Source: Actinomycetota bacterium
Lineage (GTDB): Bacteria; Actinomycetota; Actinomycetes; Actinomycetales; Microbacteriaceae
Direction: 5' to 3'
Length of the DNA stretch: 64,000 nt
Assembly (NCBI GenBank): GCA_018268455.1
Contig: JAFDWM010000290.1
Location: forward strand, 62,001-126,000
Shown: positions 17,207-26,334 of the stretch, one piece after another
Position numbering within the stretch: the stretch's first letter is position 1
How the letters are laid out: every line of letters begins with the position of its first letter
Notes under the pieces: generated by a model
Told to the model about the DNA's origin: nothing
Databases searched by the model: none
What the model saw: the letters and a program-made list of their open reading frames with translations, nothing else
Translations under genes and position numbers: made by a program

Positions 17207-18319
17207 TCAGGCGACTCCGACGTGGAACAGCAGTCCGAGCGCATAGGTGACGGCCGCAGCCCCGAAGCCGATCGCCAGCTGTCGCAGGCCGCGCCTCAGC
17301 GGCGGACCGCCGCTGAGCACGCCGACGGTCGCGCCGGTGCCGACCAGCGCGATACCCACCAGCACGAGCGCCAGGATGATCGCGGACATCCCCTCCATTC
17401 CGAAGATCCACGGCAGCACGGGCACGATCGCGCCGGAGGCGAAGAGCAGGAAGCTCGACACCGCGGCAGGCCAGGCCTTCCCGATGATCTCGTGCTCATC
17501 GCCGGCATCGCCGGGGATGAGCAGCGGGCCGGTGCGCCGCTGAGCCAGACCGGCCTTCGCCGCGCTCACCACGCGACGTGCGCGCCCGAGCGATTCCTCC
17601 GCATCCATGCCGCGCGCACGATAGACCAGGGCGAGCTCGTTCTCATCGAGGTCGAGATCGCTCGCCGCGGCATCGCCGTGGCCGTTCTCCTCGGTGGCCT
17701 CCAGCAGCTCGCGCTGCGAGCGCACCGAGACGAACTCGCCCGCGCCCATCGACAGCGCGCCGGCGAGCAGACCGGCGATGCCGCTGAACAGCACGAACCC
17801 GCCGCCGACACCGGTGGCGCCGATGCCGAGCACCAGCGCGAGATTGCTCACCAGGCCGTCGTTCGCGCCGAAGACCGCTGCGCGGAAGGATCCGGAGAGC
17901 TGGCGCCGGCCCCGTGCGGCCAGCCCCCGGACCACCTCGAAGTGGATCTTCTCGTCCGCGCGCATCGCGGGCGTCGCATCCGCGTCCCCGTCGTACGGCG
18001 AACGTGCCTCGGCGCTCTGCGCGAGGGCGAGCACGAAGATGGATCCGAAGCGCCCTGCCATCCAGCCGAGCACCCTGGAGCGAAGACCGGGGCGAGGGAG
18101 CCTTGTCGGCTCGCCGCCGAGCAGCGCGAGCCAGTGCGCCTCGTGGCGGCCTTCTGCCGCCGCCAGCTCAAGCAGGATCTCGCGCTCCTCGCCGTCCCGG
18201 CGCTGCGCCAGCTGCTGGTAGATGTGCGCCTCGGCACGCTCCTCGACGAGATAGCGCGCCCAGCGCCGGCGGTCGGCGGAGGTGGGCTCTGCAGGGGCAG
18301 AGGGGGCGGCGTGCATCAT
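17207..18319 (-). CDS. ferritin-like domain / VIT1-CCC1 metal transporter fusion
   Basis: A 370-residue protein joining two parts. Residues about 15-155 are a ferritin-like (erythrin/rubrerythrin) domain with carboxylate motifs LVEERAEAHIYQQL, LAAAEGRHEAHW and ADEKIHFEVV. Residues 165-370 form a CCC1/VIT1 membrane domain with about five hydrophobic segments and the metal region GAGEFVSVRSQRE. Characterised relatives (MbfA, plant VIT1) move Fe2+ or Mn2+; MbfA of rhizobia exports iron. Inferred role: iron or manganese export with an oxidising or sensing domain. The start is ATG 18319, with GAAGGATC just upstream; ATG 18316 is an alternative. Confidence 0.88.
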   Translation of the reverse strand: MMHAAPSAPAEPTSADRRRWARYLVEERAEAHIYQQLAQRRDGEEREILLELAAAEGRHEAHWLALLGGEPTRLPRPGLRSRVLGWMAGRFGSIFVLALAQSAEARSPYDGDADATPAMRADEKIHFEVVRGLAARGRRQLSGSFRAAVFGANDGLVSNLALVLGIGATGVGGGFVLFSGIAGLLAGALSMGAGEFVSVRSQRELLEATEENGHGDAAASDLDLDENELALVYRARGMDAEESLGRARRVVSAAKAGLAQRRTGPLLIPGDAGDEHEIIGKAWPAAVSSFLLFASGAIVPVLPWIFGMEGMSAIILALVLVGIALVGTGATVGVLSGGPPLRRGLRQLAIGFGAAAVTYALGLLFHVGVA

Positions 18320-18479
18320 GATCCTTCGTGCTCGTCGTGTCGTCCGGCTGCGAGGCCGGGGCGCCAGGCATGGGGGCGTGGCAACCGTTCAACGCTACCC
18401 ACGAGCGGGCTCGCATCCCGCGCCCGGGGCGCGATTGACAGCATTTCGGGTCTCCGAAGCAGGCGTGATCCGGGCGGGT

Positions 18480-18498
18480 CGCAGCGCGCCGCGCTGCG
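18480..18498 (-). terminator. possible terminator of the 18524-20266 helicase gene
   Basis: An 8-base GC stem (CGCAGCGC with GCGCTGCG) around a 3-base loop, 26 bases after the helicase stop. No U-run. The remaining part of the 204-base gap (18320-18523) holds the upstream region of the VIT1-type gene; I see no other structure there that I would call. Confidence 0.3.
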
Positions 18499-18523
18499 GG
18501 CCAAGGTCCCGACGCCCGCAGCG

Positions 18524-20266
18524 TCAGGAGCGCACGCGACGGCGCAGCAGGTCGATCCGCGCCTGCAGCTGCGTGACCGTGGCCTGCGCCACTGCCGGCC
18601 CGCCACACAGGCGTCGCAGCTCCGCGTGCACGGCGCCGTGCGGCTCACCAGTCTGCCGCGCATACACACCCACGAGACTGTTGAGCAGCTGCCGCTGCTC
18701 ACGGAGCGTGCGGTGCAGCGGCTCGGGCAGGGTGGTCGTCTGCGCCGGGGTGGCGGCTTCACGTGCTTCCCGCAGCCGGGACTGCCTGGACTGGCGCTGC
18801 ATCAGCAGCTCGTGCACGTGCTCGGGCTCGAGGAGTCCCGGGATGCCGATGAACTCCTCCTCCTCCGGCGTGCCCGGTTCGGCGAGCTGCCCGAACTCCT
18901 TGCCGTCGAACACGACGCGGTCGAAGTGCGCCAGCGAGGAGATCGCCTGGTAGCTGAACTCCTGGGTGAGCGCGTCGGAGGCCTCTTCCTCGCGGTTCGC
19001 GCTCTCCAGCAGCGAATCGTCGAGGCCATCGTCATCCTTCGACTGCCGGTCCAGCGCGTGGTCCCGCTGCTTCTCGAGCTCGTTCGCGAGCTTCATGAGC
19101 ACCGGAACGTTGGGCAGGAAGACACTCGCCGCCTCGCCCCGGCGGCGGGCGCGCACGAATCGGCCGATGGCCTGCGCGAAGAACAACGGGGTGGACGACG
19201 ACGTCGCATAGACGCCCACGGCGAGCCGCGGCACGTCCACGCCCTCCGACACCATGCGCACCGCGACCATCCAGCGATCGTTGGAGGCGCTGAACTTCTC
19301 GATCCTCTCGGATGCGGTGGCGTCATCGGAGAGCACGATGGTCGCTCGCTGTCCGGTGAGCGAATGCAGGATCTTCGCGTAGGCGCGCGCCACGGTCTGG
19401 TCGGTCGCGAGAACGAGGCCACCGGCATCCGGCACGTGATGGCGGATCTCGGTGAGTCGGCGGTCGGCTGCCGACAGCACCGCCGGCATCCACTCCCCCT
19501 CCGGGTCGAGCGCCGTGCGCCATGCCTGCGACGTGACGTCCTTCGTGTTGTCCTGGCCCAGATGCGCTTCGAGCTCGTCGCCCGCGCTCGTACGCCAGCG
19601 CATCCGACCCGCGTACATGTGGAACAGCACGGGCCGCACGACGCCGTCCTGCAGCGCTCGTCCGTATCCGTAGGCGTAGTCGGTGCTCGACACCCGTGCA
19701 CCCGACTCGTCGGGGATGTACTCCACGAACGGGATCGGGGCGGTGTCGCTGCGGAACGGGGTGCCGCTGAGGAGCAGCCGGCGCCGGGCCGAGCCGTAGG
19801 CGTCGCGGATCGCGTCACCCCAGCTGAGCGCGTCACCGCCGTGATGCACCTCGTCCAGGATGACCAGCGTGCGCGCGCCCTCGGTCAGGTGCTTGTGCAC
19901 GGATGATCGTGCGGCCACCTGCGCATAGGTCACGACGACGCCGTGATACTGCCGGGCGGGTGCCCAGTGGCTGTTGCGGAATCGCGGATCCAGTCGGATG
20001 TGCACGCGCGCGGCGGCATCGGCCCACTGGGTCTTCAGATGCTCGGTCGGCGCGACCACGATCACCCGGTCGATCTCGTTCGTGCGCAGCAGCTCGGCCG
20101 CGAGGGTCAGCGCGAACGTCGTCTTGCCGGCGCCGGGGGTTGCTGCGACGAGGAAGTCACGACGCGCATCGACCCGGAAGTACTCCTCCAGTGCTTCGCG
20201 CTGCCAGGCCCTGAGCCGATCGGCCGTTCCCCAGGGGGCGCGCTGAGGATAGGACGGAGAGAGCAT
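18524..20266 (-). CDS. superfamily 2 DEAD/DEAH-box helicase
   Basis: A 580-residue helicase-like ATPase of the DEAD/DEAH (ResIII-type) group. Walker A is ATPGAGKT (42-49), motif II is LVILDEVHHGGD, motif III is LLLSGTPFRSD, and motif VI is FFAQAIGRFVRARRRG. The last 130 residues are acidic and then helical, with no named domain I recognise. The family is common in actinobacteria with an undefined DNA or RNA repair role. ATG 20266 is preferred because a TATCGT box ends 7 bases upstream; GTG 20275 is the alternative. It diverges from the LCP gene. Confidence 0.9.
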   Translation of the reverse strand: MLSPSYPQRAPWGTADRLRAWQREALEEYFRVDARRDFLVAATPGAGKTTFALTLAAELLRTNEIDRVIVVAPTEHLKTQWADAAARVHIRLDPRFRNSHWAPARQYHGVVVTYAQVAARSSVHKHLTEGARTLVILDEVHHGGDALSWGDAIRDAYGSARRRLLLSGTPFRSDTAPIPFVEYIPDESGARVSSTDYAYGYGRALQDGVVRPVLFHMYAGRMRWRTSAGDELEAHLGQDNTKDVTSQAWRTALDPEGEWMPAVLSAADRRLTEIRHHVPDAGGLVLATDQTVARAYAKILHSLTGQRATIVLSDDATASERIEKFSASNDRWMVAVRMVSEGVDVPRLAVGVYATSSSTPLFFAQAIGRFVRARRRGEAASVFLPNVPVLMKLANELEKQRDHALDRQSKDDDGLDDSLLESANREEEASDALTQEFSYQAISSLAHFDRVVFDGKEFGQLAEPGTPEEEEFIGIPGLLEPEHVHELLMQRQSRQSRLREAREAATPAQTTTLPEPLHRTLREQRQLLNSLVGVYARQTGEPHGAVHAELRRLCGGPAVAQATVTQLQARIDLLRRRVRS

Positions 20267-20273
20267 TGATTCC

Positions 20274-20279
20274 ACGATA
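20274..20279 (-). promoter_or_regulatory. TANNNT box for leaderless helicase gene
   Basis: TATCGT on the minus strand ends 7 bases before ATG 20266. It supports that ATG over the GTG at 20275, which would lie inside the box. Confidence 0.5.
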
Positions 20280-20429
20280 GACGAGCCGGCGGACATTCCC
20301 GCGCCGGGCCGATCCCCGCCGTCTCGTGGAACACAGCCGGCGCAGAGGCGCGACACAGCGACCGCATGACGGGGCGTTCTACCGTGCAACACGGCATTCC
20401 TCTCGGAGCGCCCCGCTCGAAGGATCCGC

Positions 20430-21701
20430 ATGAACCGACGCACCAGGCCGCGCCCGCGGCCGCAGCACGCCCCGCGCCGCACCCCGAAGCCCTGGCTGCG
20501 GGTTCTGCGCGCGTTCGGCATCGTCGTGGCGGTGGTCGCGGCGAGCACTGTGGGCGTTGCCGGCTACGTGGTCGCCGACCTCAGTGCGGCCGTTGCGCAC
20601 AACGCGGTCCAGCTCGAGGGCGGGCCGACCACGGCGCCGGACTTCGCGGCATACAAGGGCGGGTTCAATCTGCTCGTCGTCGGCATCGATGCGTGCGAGG
20701 CGAAGTATGCGAACCTGTTCCCCGGTCGCTGCGACGGCCCCGACGCGTCCAGCGTCAACAACGACGTGACCGTGCTCATGCACGTCTCGAATACGCCGCG
20801 CCGGATCACCGTGGTGAGCTTCCCCCGCGACATGATCGTGCCCGTTCCCGCGTGCACGGCGAAGGACGGCACTCAGATCTCGGCGCAGGACGCGGCGCAG
20901 ATCAACACGACCTATGACGAGGGCGGACTGTCCTGCGTGGCGAAGACCGTCTCGGCGCTGTCCGGCCAGAACATCGACTTCGCCGCGGCGGTCAACTTCG
21001 GCACCGTGATCGACATCACCGACGCGATCGGAGGCGTGCAGGTGTGCCTGGCGACGCCGATGAACGACCCTTACACCGGGCTCGATCTCAGCGCCGGCGA
21101 TCACACCGTCCAGGGTCTTCAGGCGCTGCAGTTCCTGCGCACGCGCCACGGGCTGGTGTCCGGCAGCGACCTGGCGCGCATCGGCAACCAGCAGCAGTAC
21201 CTCGGCAGCCTCGCCCGCAAGCTCACCAGCGGCGCGGTGCTCTCCGACGTGCCGGAGGTGCTGAAGATCGCGAACATCGCGCTGACGAACCTGGAGGCCA
21301 GCACGACGCTCGCCGATCCCGCCACGATCGTGCAGCTCGCGCTGGCCGTCAAGGACGTGCAGCCATCCGACATCACGTTCATCCAGTACCCGAATCTGAC
21401 GGATCCGGACAACCCGAACCGCGTGATCCCGGACGACGCATCGGCGCAGACGCTCTGGGCGGCCGTGGCCGCGAACCAGCCGCTGCTGATCACGCATCAG
21501 AACACGGCGAACGACGGCGTCACCGTCGAGGGCTCGGCGCCGACAGGCACAGGCGCACCGACGCCTGCACCCACGGGGAGCGCCAGCGCGACGACAGCGC
21601 CATCGCCCGCGAGCACGGCGCCCGCAGTGCCGCTATCCGACAACGTGCGCGGCAGCACGGCGGCCCAGCAGACCTGCAGCAACGGCGACAGCGGCGGTTG
21701 A
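20430..21701 (+). CDS. LytR-CpsA-Psr (LCP) family cell wall ligase
   Basis: A 423-residue membrane-anchored protein that in this family transfers lipid-linked glycopolymers to peptidoglycan. A basic N terminus is followed by one membrane helix (about 24-46). The LCP domain covers about 85-275: VNNDVTVLMHV, the Arg/Asp motif VVSFPRDMIVPV, and LQFLRTRHGLVSGSDLARIGNQQ. The rest is a linker and a Ser/Thr/Ala/Pro-rich tail ending with a single Cys (TCSNGDSGG). An AAGGA site lies 5 bases before the ATG. Which polymer it attaches is unknown. Confidence 0.94.
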   Translation: MNRRTRPRPRPQHAPRRTPKPWLRVLRAFGIVVAVVAASTVGVAGYVVADLSAAVAHNAVQLEGGPTTAPDFAAYKGGFNLLVVGIDACEAKYANLFPGRCDGPDASSVNNDVTVLMHVSNTPRRITVVSFPRDMIVPVPACTAKDGTQISAQDAAQINTTYDEGGLSCVAKTVSALSGQNIDFAAAVNFGTVIDITDAIGGVQVCLATPMNDPYTGLDLSAGDHTVQGLQALQFLRTRHGLVSGSDLARIGNQQQYLGSLARKLTSGAVLSDVPEVLKIANIALTNLEASTTLADPATIVQLALAVKDVQPSDITFIQYPNLTDPDNPNRVIPDDASAQTLWAAVAANQPLLITHQNTANDGVTVEGSAPTGTGAPTPAPTGSASATTAPSPASTAPAVPLSDNVRGSTAAQQTCSNGDSGG

Positions 21702-21774
21702 GCGCCACGACAGCAACGACGCGGGTAGTCTCGGATCCGGTCCCGCGCCCACCGCGCCCGCGAGGAGGAGCATC

Positions 21775-22599
21775 ATGTCCGGTCACGAGCCGCGCACCCC
21801 GTACGTCCCCAACGACACACCGCATCCCTGGCACCGCTATGTCGCCCTCGGCGACTCCTTCACCGAGGGGATCGGCGACCCCGAGCCGACCGCGCCCGGT
21901 GGGCACCGGGGCTGGGCCGACCGCGTGGCCGAGGTGCTCAGCGCGCAGAGCGAGGACTTCGCGTATGCGAACCTCGCCGTGCGAGGAAAACTCATCCAGC
22001 AGATCAGCGACGAGCAGATCGCGCCCGCGTTGGAGCTCAACCCCGATCTGATCACCCTGTGCGCCGGCGGCAACGACGTGATCCGCCCCGGAACCGATCC
22101 CGACGAGATCGGGCAGCTGCTCGACGACATGGTCACCCGGCTCGACCGCTCAGGTGCCGCGATCGTGCTGATCACCGGCATCGACACGAACTTCACGCCC
22201 GTGTTCCGCCCGTTCCGCGGGAAGGTCGCGATCTACAACGAGAACGTGCGCGCCATCGCCGAGCGCCACGATTGCATCGTCGCCGATCAGTGGGGGCTGA
22301 AGGTGATCCAGGACACGCGCTTCTTCGCCGATGACCGACTGCACATGAACCCGCTCGGGCACCATGAGGTGGCCCGCATGGTGCTGCGGGCGCTGAACGT
22401 GCCCAACGATCTGCAGGAGATGGTGGCCGATCCGTTCCCGGAGCGCACCTGGCGCGAGGCCCGCAGCGAGGACCTGATCTGGGCGCGCACGCACTTGGTG
22501 CCGTGGGTGCTGCGGCGCCTGCGACACCAGTCCTCCGGCGACGAGGTCGAGGCGAAGCGCCCCGCGCCGACCCCCGTGCTGTTGCCGCACGAGGACTGA
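21775..22599 (+). CDS. SGNH/GDSL-family hydrolase
   Basis: A 274-residue serine esterase of the SGNH type. Block I is YVALGDSFTEGIGDP (nucleophile Ser), block III is LCAGGNDVI, and block V is DRLHMNPLGHHEVA (Asp and His). The last 60 residues are a charged extension beyond the catalytic domain. No signal peptide, so the enzyme is likely cytoplasmic or peripheral. A GAGGAGC ribosome site precedes the ATG. Natural substrate not predictable; esters of lipids or sugars are typical for the group. Confidence 0.9.
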   Translation: MSGHEPRTPYVPNDTPHPWHRYVALGDSFTEGIGDPEPTAPGGHRGWADRVAEVLSAQSEDFAYANLAVRGKLIQQISDEQIAPALELNPDLITLCAGGNDVIRPGTDPDEIGQLLDDMVTRLDRSGAAIVLITGIDTNFTPVFRPFRGKVAIYNENVRAIAERHDCIVADQWGLKVIQDTRFFADDRLHMNPLGHHEVARMVLRALNVPNDLQEMVADPFPERTWREARSEDLIWARTHLVPWVLRRLRHQSSGDEVEAKRPAPTPVLLPHED

Positions 22600-22615
22600 A
22601 CGAATCCGCCGTCGG

Positions 22616-23434
22616 TCACTCCGCGTCGGTGACGCGGGGCTGCAGCGCCCAGAGCGCGACGGCGGCGGTCGAGGCGACGTTGAGTGAGTCGACTCCGCCG
22701 GCCATCGGGATCGTGACCACGGCGTCGGCCGCCGCGAGTGCTTCGGCGCTGAGTCCGTGGCCCTCGGAGCCGAACGCGAGCGCCACGCGCGCCGGGGCCG
22801 ACGTCGTGAAGTCCCGCAGCGGGACCGCGTCGTGTGCCAGCGCCAGCGCCGCCAGCGACATGTCTTCGGCACGCAACACCGGCAGCAGGTCGCTCCAACC
22901 CGCGAACCGGGTCCACGGCACCTGGAACACCGTGCCGGTGCTGACCTTGACGCTGCGGCGATACAGCGGATCCGCGCAGCGCTCGGAGACGAGCACGCCG
23001 TCGGCCCCGAGCCCCGCGGCGGCCCGGAACGCGGAACCCACATTCGCGTGCTCGACGAGATCCTCGAGCACGAGCAGAGTGCGTGCGCCCCGCACGACAT
23101 CGGCGAGCCCGGGCAGCAGAGGCCGGTGCATGGCGGCCAGGGCGCCCCGGTGCACGGGGAAACCGGCGACCGCCTCCACCACCGTGTCCGCGGCGACGTA
23201 GACGGGCACATCGTCGGCCGCGAGCAGATCGCGGATCCCGCCCAGCCAGCGCTGCTGCGTCAGCACCGACCGTGGGCGATGACCGGCGCACACGGCGCGC
23301 TCGATGACCTTGTACGACTCGGCGATGTACAGTCCGCCGGCGGCGTCGGTGCGGCGGCGCAGAGCGGCGTCCGTGAGATCCCGGTAGTCGTCGAGCCGGG
23401 GATCGGCCGGGTCATCGATGCGGATCTCGTGCAT
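22616..23434 (-). CDS. TrmH/SpoU-family RNA 2'-O-methyltransferase
   Basis: A 272-residue SPOUT methyltransferase acting on tRNA or rRNA ribose. An N-terminal substrate-binding domain (1-105) is followed by the knotted SAM-binding domain with motif 1 LVLEDLVEHANVGSAFRAAA, motif 2 LAFGSEGHGLS and motif 3 IPMAGGVDSLNVASTAAVALW. These are the three canonical TrmH motifs. The exact nucleotide cannot be assigned. It converges on the GDSL gene with a 16-base gap. A GAGCAT sequence ends 6 bases before the ATG, one base off the TANNNT pattern seen elsewhere. Confidence 0.92.
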   Translation of the reverse strand: MHEIRIDDPADPRLDDYRDLTDAALRRRTDAAGGLYIAESYKVIERAVCAGHRPRSVLTQQRWLGGIRDLLAADDVPVYVAADTVVEAVAGFPVHRGALAAMHRPLLPGLADVVRGARTLLVLEDLVEHANVGSAFRAAAGLGADGVLVSERCADPLYRRSVKVSTGTVFQVPWTRFAGWSDLLPVLRAEDMSLAALALAHDAVPLRDFTTSAPARVALAFGSEGHGLSAEALAAADAVVTIPMAGGVDSLNVASTAAVALWALQPRVTDAE

Positions 23435-23531
23435 GGATCCATGCTCGCAGACGCGTCGCAGCGTGCGTCTCTCGTATGCGGGGACACGATGAGGTGCAAC
23501 GCCGCCGTAGACTCGACGGCGGGGAGGTCAG

Positions 23532-24368
23532 GTGAACAGCAGCACCATGTCGTTGCGTGGGCAGCTCGAACCCGTGGCCGAACTGCTGGCCGGCCGTCGC
23601 ATCGCCTTCCTCACCGGCGCCGGCCTATCGACCGATTCGGGCATCCCTGCGTATCGGGGCGCAGGATCGACACCTCGACGCAACCCGATGACGGTGCAGA
23701 CGTTCCTCGGATCCGAGGATGCGCAGCGCCGGTACTGGCTCGGAGCGCACCTCGGCTGGCGCTCCTTCACCCGCGCCGACCCGAATGCCGGGCATCGAGC
23801 GATCGCCGCCCTCGAGCGCGCCGGAGCCTCCGTCGGCGTGATCACGCAGAACGTCGACGGGCTCCACCTCGCCGCGGGATCCGCCCGTGTCGTCGAGCTG
23901 CACGGCACCCTGCGCGCCGTGCTCTGCCTGCGCTGCGGGCAGTTCTTCTCGCGCGACGCGGTGGGCGCCCAGATCGAGGAGCGCAACGAATGGCTCGCTG
24001 TGCCGGACGAGGTTCTCCTCGGCCCCGACGGTGACGTCAAGCCGGACACGACCGCGGGCTTCATGCTGCCGACCTGCACCGTGTGCGGGGGACCCCTCAA
24101 GCCCGACGTGGTCTTCTTCGGCGAGTTCATCCCGCCCGAGCGGTTCTCCACGGCCGAGGCGCTGCTGCGTTCGGGCGACGCGCTGGTGGTCGCCGGATCC
24201 TCGCTCGTCGTCAACTCGGGGATCCGCATCATCGAGCGCGCGCGCCGGCGCGGCATCCCGATCGTCATCGTCAACCTCGAGCCGACGCGCGCCGACGCCT
24301 GGGCGTCCGCCACCATCGCGGCCTCCACCACGCTCGTCCTCCCCGCCCTTCAGGAGCTGCTCACGTGA
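23532..24368 (+). CDS. NAD-dependent protein deacylase, sirtuin family
   Basis: A 278-residue Sir2 protein that removes acyl groups from lysines using NAD. Motifs: GAGLSTDSGIPAYRG (29-43), TQNVDGLH (105-112), catalytic His in VELHGT (H124), and a zinc ribbon with C132/C135 and C182/C185. The segment GGPLKPDVVFFGEFIPP is typical of class II (SIRT4-like) sirtuins, so the preferred acyl group may not be acetyl. GTG 23532 follows GGGGAGG. The next gene starts inside its stop codon. Confidence 0.94.
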   Translation: MNSSTMSLRGQLEPVAELLAGRRIAFLTGAGLSTDSGIPAYRGAGSTPRRNPMTVQTFLGSEDAQRRYWLGAHLGWRSFTRADPNAGHRAIAALERAGASVGVITQNVDGLHLAAGSARVVELHGTLRAVLCLRCGQFFSRDAVGAQIEERNEWLAVPDEVLLGPDGDVKPDTTAGFMLPTCTVCGGPLKPDVVFFGEFIPPERFSTAEALLRSGDALVVAGSSLVVNSGIRIIERARRRGIPIVIVNLEPTRADAWASATIAASTTLVLPALQELLT

Positions 24369-24961
24369 CCCGCATCACCCTCGTCCGCCACGGCCAGACC
24401 GACTGGAACCTGGAGTGCCGGATCCAGGGATCCACGGACATCCCGCTGAACGACACCGGCCGAGAACAGGCCAGGGCCGCTGCCGTGCAACTGGCGGGGG
24501 CGCGCTTCGATCATGTCTACGCCAGCCCGCTGTCCCGGGCGAGTGAGACCGCGCAGATCATCGCCGAGGCGCTCGGGCTGCGTGCGCCGCTCTTGGCCGT
24601 CGGCCTGCGCGAGCACGAGTTCGGCGAGGCCGAGGGCCTGCTCTGGGACGACTACGTGGCGCGTTTCGGCCGACGCTACGACCACGTGCCCGGCGCGGAG
24701 TCGCTCGCGCAGCTCACCGCGCGAGCCCTCGACTCGCTCGAGCGCATCGATCGCGCGGCCCGACGTCGCTCGGCACCGCGCAGCGAGTCGGTGCTGGTGT
24801 GCACCCACGGCGGCGTCATCCGCGCGCTCCTCGAGCACGCCTCCGGCGGCGCCGTCCCCGTGCCAGGACAGCGGATCCCGAACGGATCCGCGCACCGCTT
24901 CGCCGTCGACGGCGGAGGTCTGCGCCTGCTCGACACGTACGACGTCGCACTCGTGAGCTGA
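24365..24961 (+). CDS. histidine phosphatase family protein
   Basis: A 198-residue phosphoglycerate-mutase-like phosphatase. The phospho-accepting RHG is in ITLVRHGQTDWN (residues 8-10), a second Arg is in YASPLSRASETA, and the late His is in VCTHGGVIRAL. Such enzymes act on small phosphoesters such as alpha-ribazole phosphate, sugar phosphates or phosphoglycerate; the substrate here is undefined. GTG 24365 overlaps the sirtuin stop as GTGA, so translation of the two is coupled. Confidence 0.92.
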   Translation: MTRITLVRHGQTDWNLECRIQGSTDIPLNDTGREQARAAAVQLAGARFDHVYASPLSRASETAQIIAEALGLRAPLLAVGLREHEFGEAEGLLWDDYVARFGRRYDHVPGAESLAQLTARALDSLERIDRAARRRSAPRSESVLVCTHGGVIRALLEHASGGAVPVPGQRIPNGSAHRFAVDGGGLRLLDTYDVALVS

Positions 24962-25005
24962 CGCACCGCACCCGACGTCCAGACCCACGCTATCCGAGGA
25001 GCAGC

Positions 25006-26313
25006 ATGAACCCCGCCGTGCCCGCAATGCGGATGTGGACGATCTGGATTGTCGGGGTGCTCGCGTACGTGCTCTCCGTCACCAATCGCACCTCACTGTC
25101 GGCGGTCGGCGTCGACGCGGCGCATCTGTTCCAGGCGGACGCGTCGACGCTGTCGCTGTTCGCCGTGCTGCAGCTGGCGGTCTACGGCTTCATGCAGGTG
25201 CCCGTCGGCGTGCTGCTGGACCGGTTCGGGTCCCGGCCGATCATGGTCGCCGGAATGGCGCTGATGGCCGTCGGCCAGCTCGTCATGGCATTCGCTCCGA
25301 ACGTGGGCGTGGCGATCGTGGCGCGCATGATCCTCGGCGCCGGCGATGCGGCGATCTTCCCCGGCCTGCTCCGCCTGGTCGCCGTGTGGTTCCCGGCGCA
25401 GCGCGGGCCTCTCATGGCTCAGCTCACCGGCATCGTCGGCCAGATGGGCCAGCTCGTGGCACTGCTCCCGTTCCCGTTGCTCATGCACCAGACCACGTGG
25501 TCGGTGGCGTTCGGGAGCCTCGCCGGACTCGGCGTCCTGTTCACCGTCCTCGTCCTCGTCCTGGTCCGCAACCGCCCGGCCGAGCGCACGGAGGATGTGT
25601 CGGTCAACACCGACACCGGGGCGATCCGGGTCGTCAGCTCCCGCGTCGACCTGCGCGTGTCGCTGCTGGAGGCGCTCGCCCATCCGGGAACCCGGCTCGG
25701 GTTCTGGACGCACTTCACCACACCGTTCGCCGGCACCGCCTTCATGATGCTCTGGGGCATCCCCTTCCTCACCGTCGGCGAAGGCCTGACGACCGGCACC
25801 GCGGCGCTGGTGACGACCGTCTACGTGATCTTCGGCGTCGTCTTCGGGCCGCTGGTCGGCGCGCTGTCCGCGCGACGTCCGACGAGCCGCTCGCTGATGC
25901 TGGTGCTGCCCGCGATCGCCTCTCAGCTCATCGTCTGGCTCATCGTGATCGCCTGGCCCGGCCCCGCACCGCTCTGGCTGTTCCTGCTGCTTGCGGTCGC
26001 CCTGGCCACGGGCGGACCGGCATCGATGGTGGCGTTCGACCATGCCCGTACCCACAATCCACAGCACCGGCTCAGCACCGCGACGGGCGTCGTGAACGGC
26101 GGCGGCTTCCTCGCGGGCCTCGTGGCGATCTTCCTCATCGGGCTCGCCCTCGACCTTCAGGGCGCGGGCACCCCGGAGAGCTACACTCTCGACGCGTTCC
26201 GCCTGGCGTTCCTCACCCAGGTGCCGCTGTGGATCCTGGGCACCGCCTTCATCATCCGCGAAAGACGTCTGACCCGGCGCGTGGTCGGCCTGGATCGCCC
26301 GCGCAAACGCTGA
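25006..26313 (+). CDS. major facilitator superfamily transporter
   Basis: A 435-residue 12-helix membrane transporter. The loop between helices 2 and 3 has the MFS motif GVLLDRFGSRPIMVAG, and helix 4 includes ARMILGAGDAAIFPGLLRL. The second half starts near residue 230 after a charged central loop. The layout resembles actinobacterial MFS proteins of unknown cargo; nothing here identifies the substrate. A GAGGAGC site precedes the ATG. It ends 21 bases from the convergent bkdC gene. Confidence 0.92.
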   Translation: MNPAVPAMRMWTIWIVGVLAYVLSVTNRTSLSAVGVDAAHLFQADASTLSLFAVLQLAVYGFMQVPVGVLLDRFGSRPIMVAGMALMAVGQLVMAFAPNVGVAIVARMILGAGDAAIFPGLLRLVAVWFPAQRGPLMAQLTGIVGQMGQLVALLPFPLLMHQTTWSVAFGSLAGLGVLFTVLVLVLVRNRPAERTEDVSVNTDTGAIRVVSSRVDLRVSLLEALAHPGTRLGFWTHFTTPFAGTAFMMLWGIPFLTVGEGLTTGTAALVTTVYVIFGVVFGPLVGALSARRPTSRSLMLVLPAIASQLIVWLIVIAWPGPAPLWLFLLLAVALATGGPASMVAFDHARTHNPQHRLSTATGVVNGGGFLAGLVAIFLIGLALDLQGAGTPESYTLDAFRLAFLTQVPLWILGTAFIIRERRLTRRVVGLDRPRKR

Positions 26314-26334
26314 TCCCCCGCCGCCGCAGCCCGG

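Noticed and set aside
17078..19906. 942-codon plus-strand frame across hmp, the VIT1-type gene and the helicase
   Set aside because: It crosses three real genes and two terminators and has no recognisable domain; a composition artefact.
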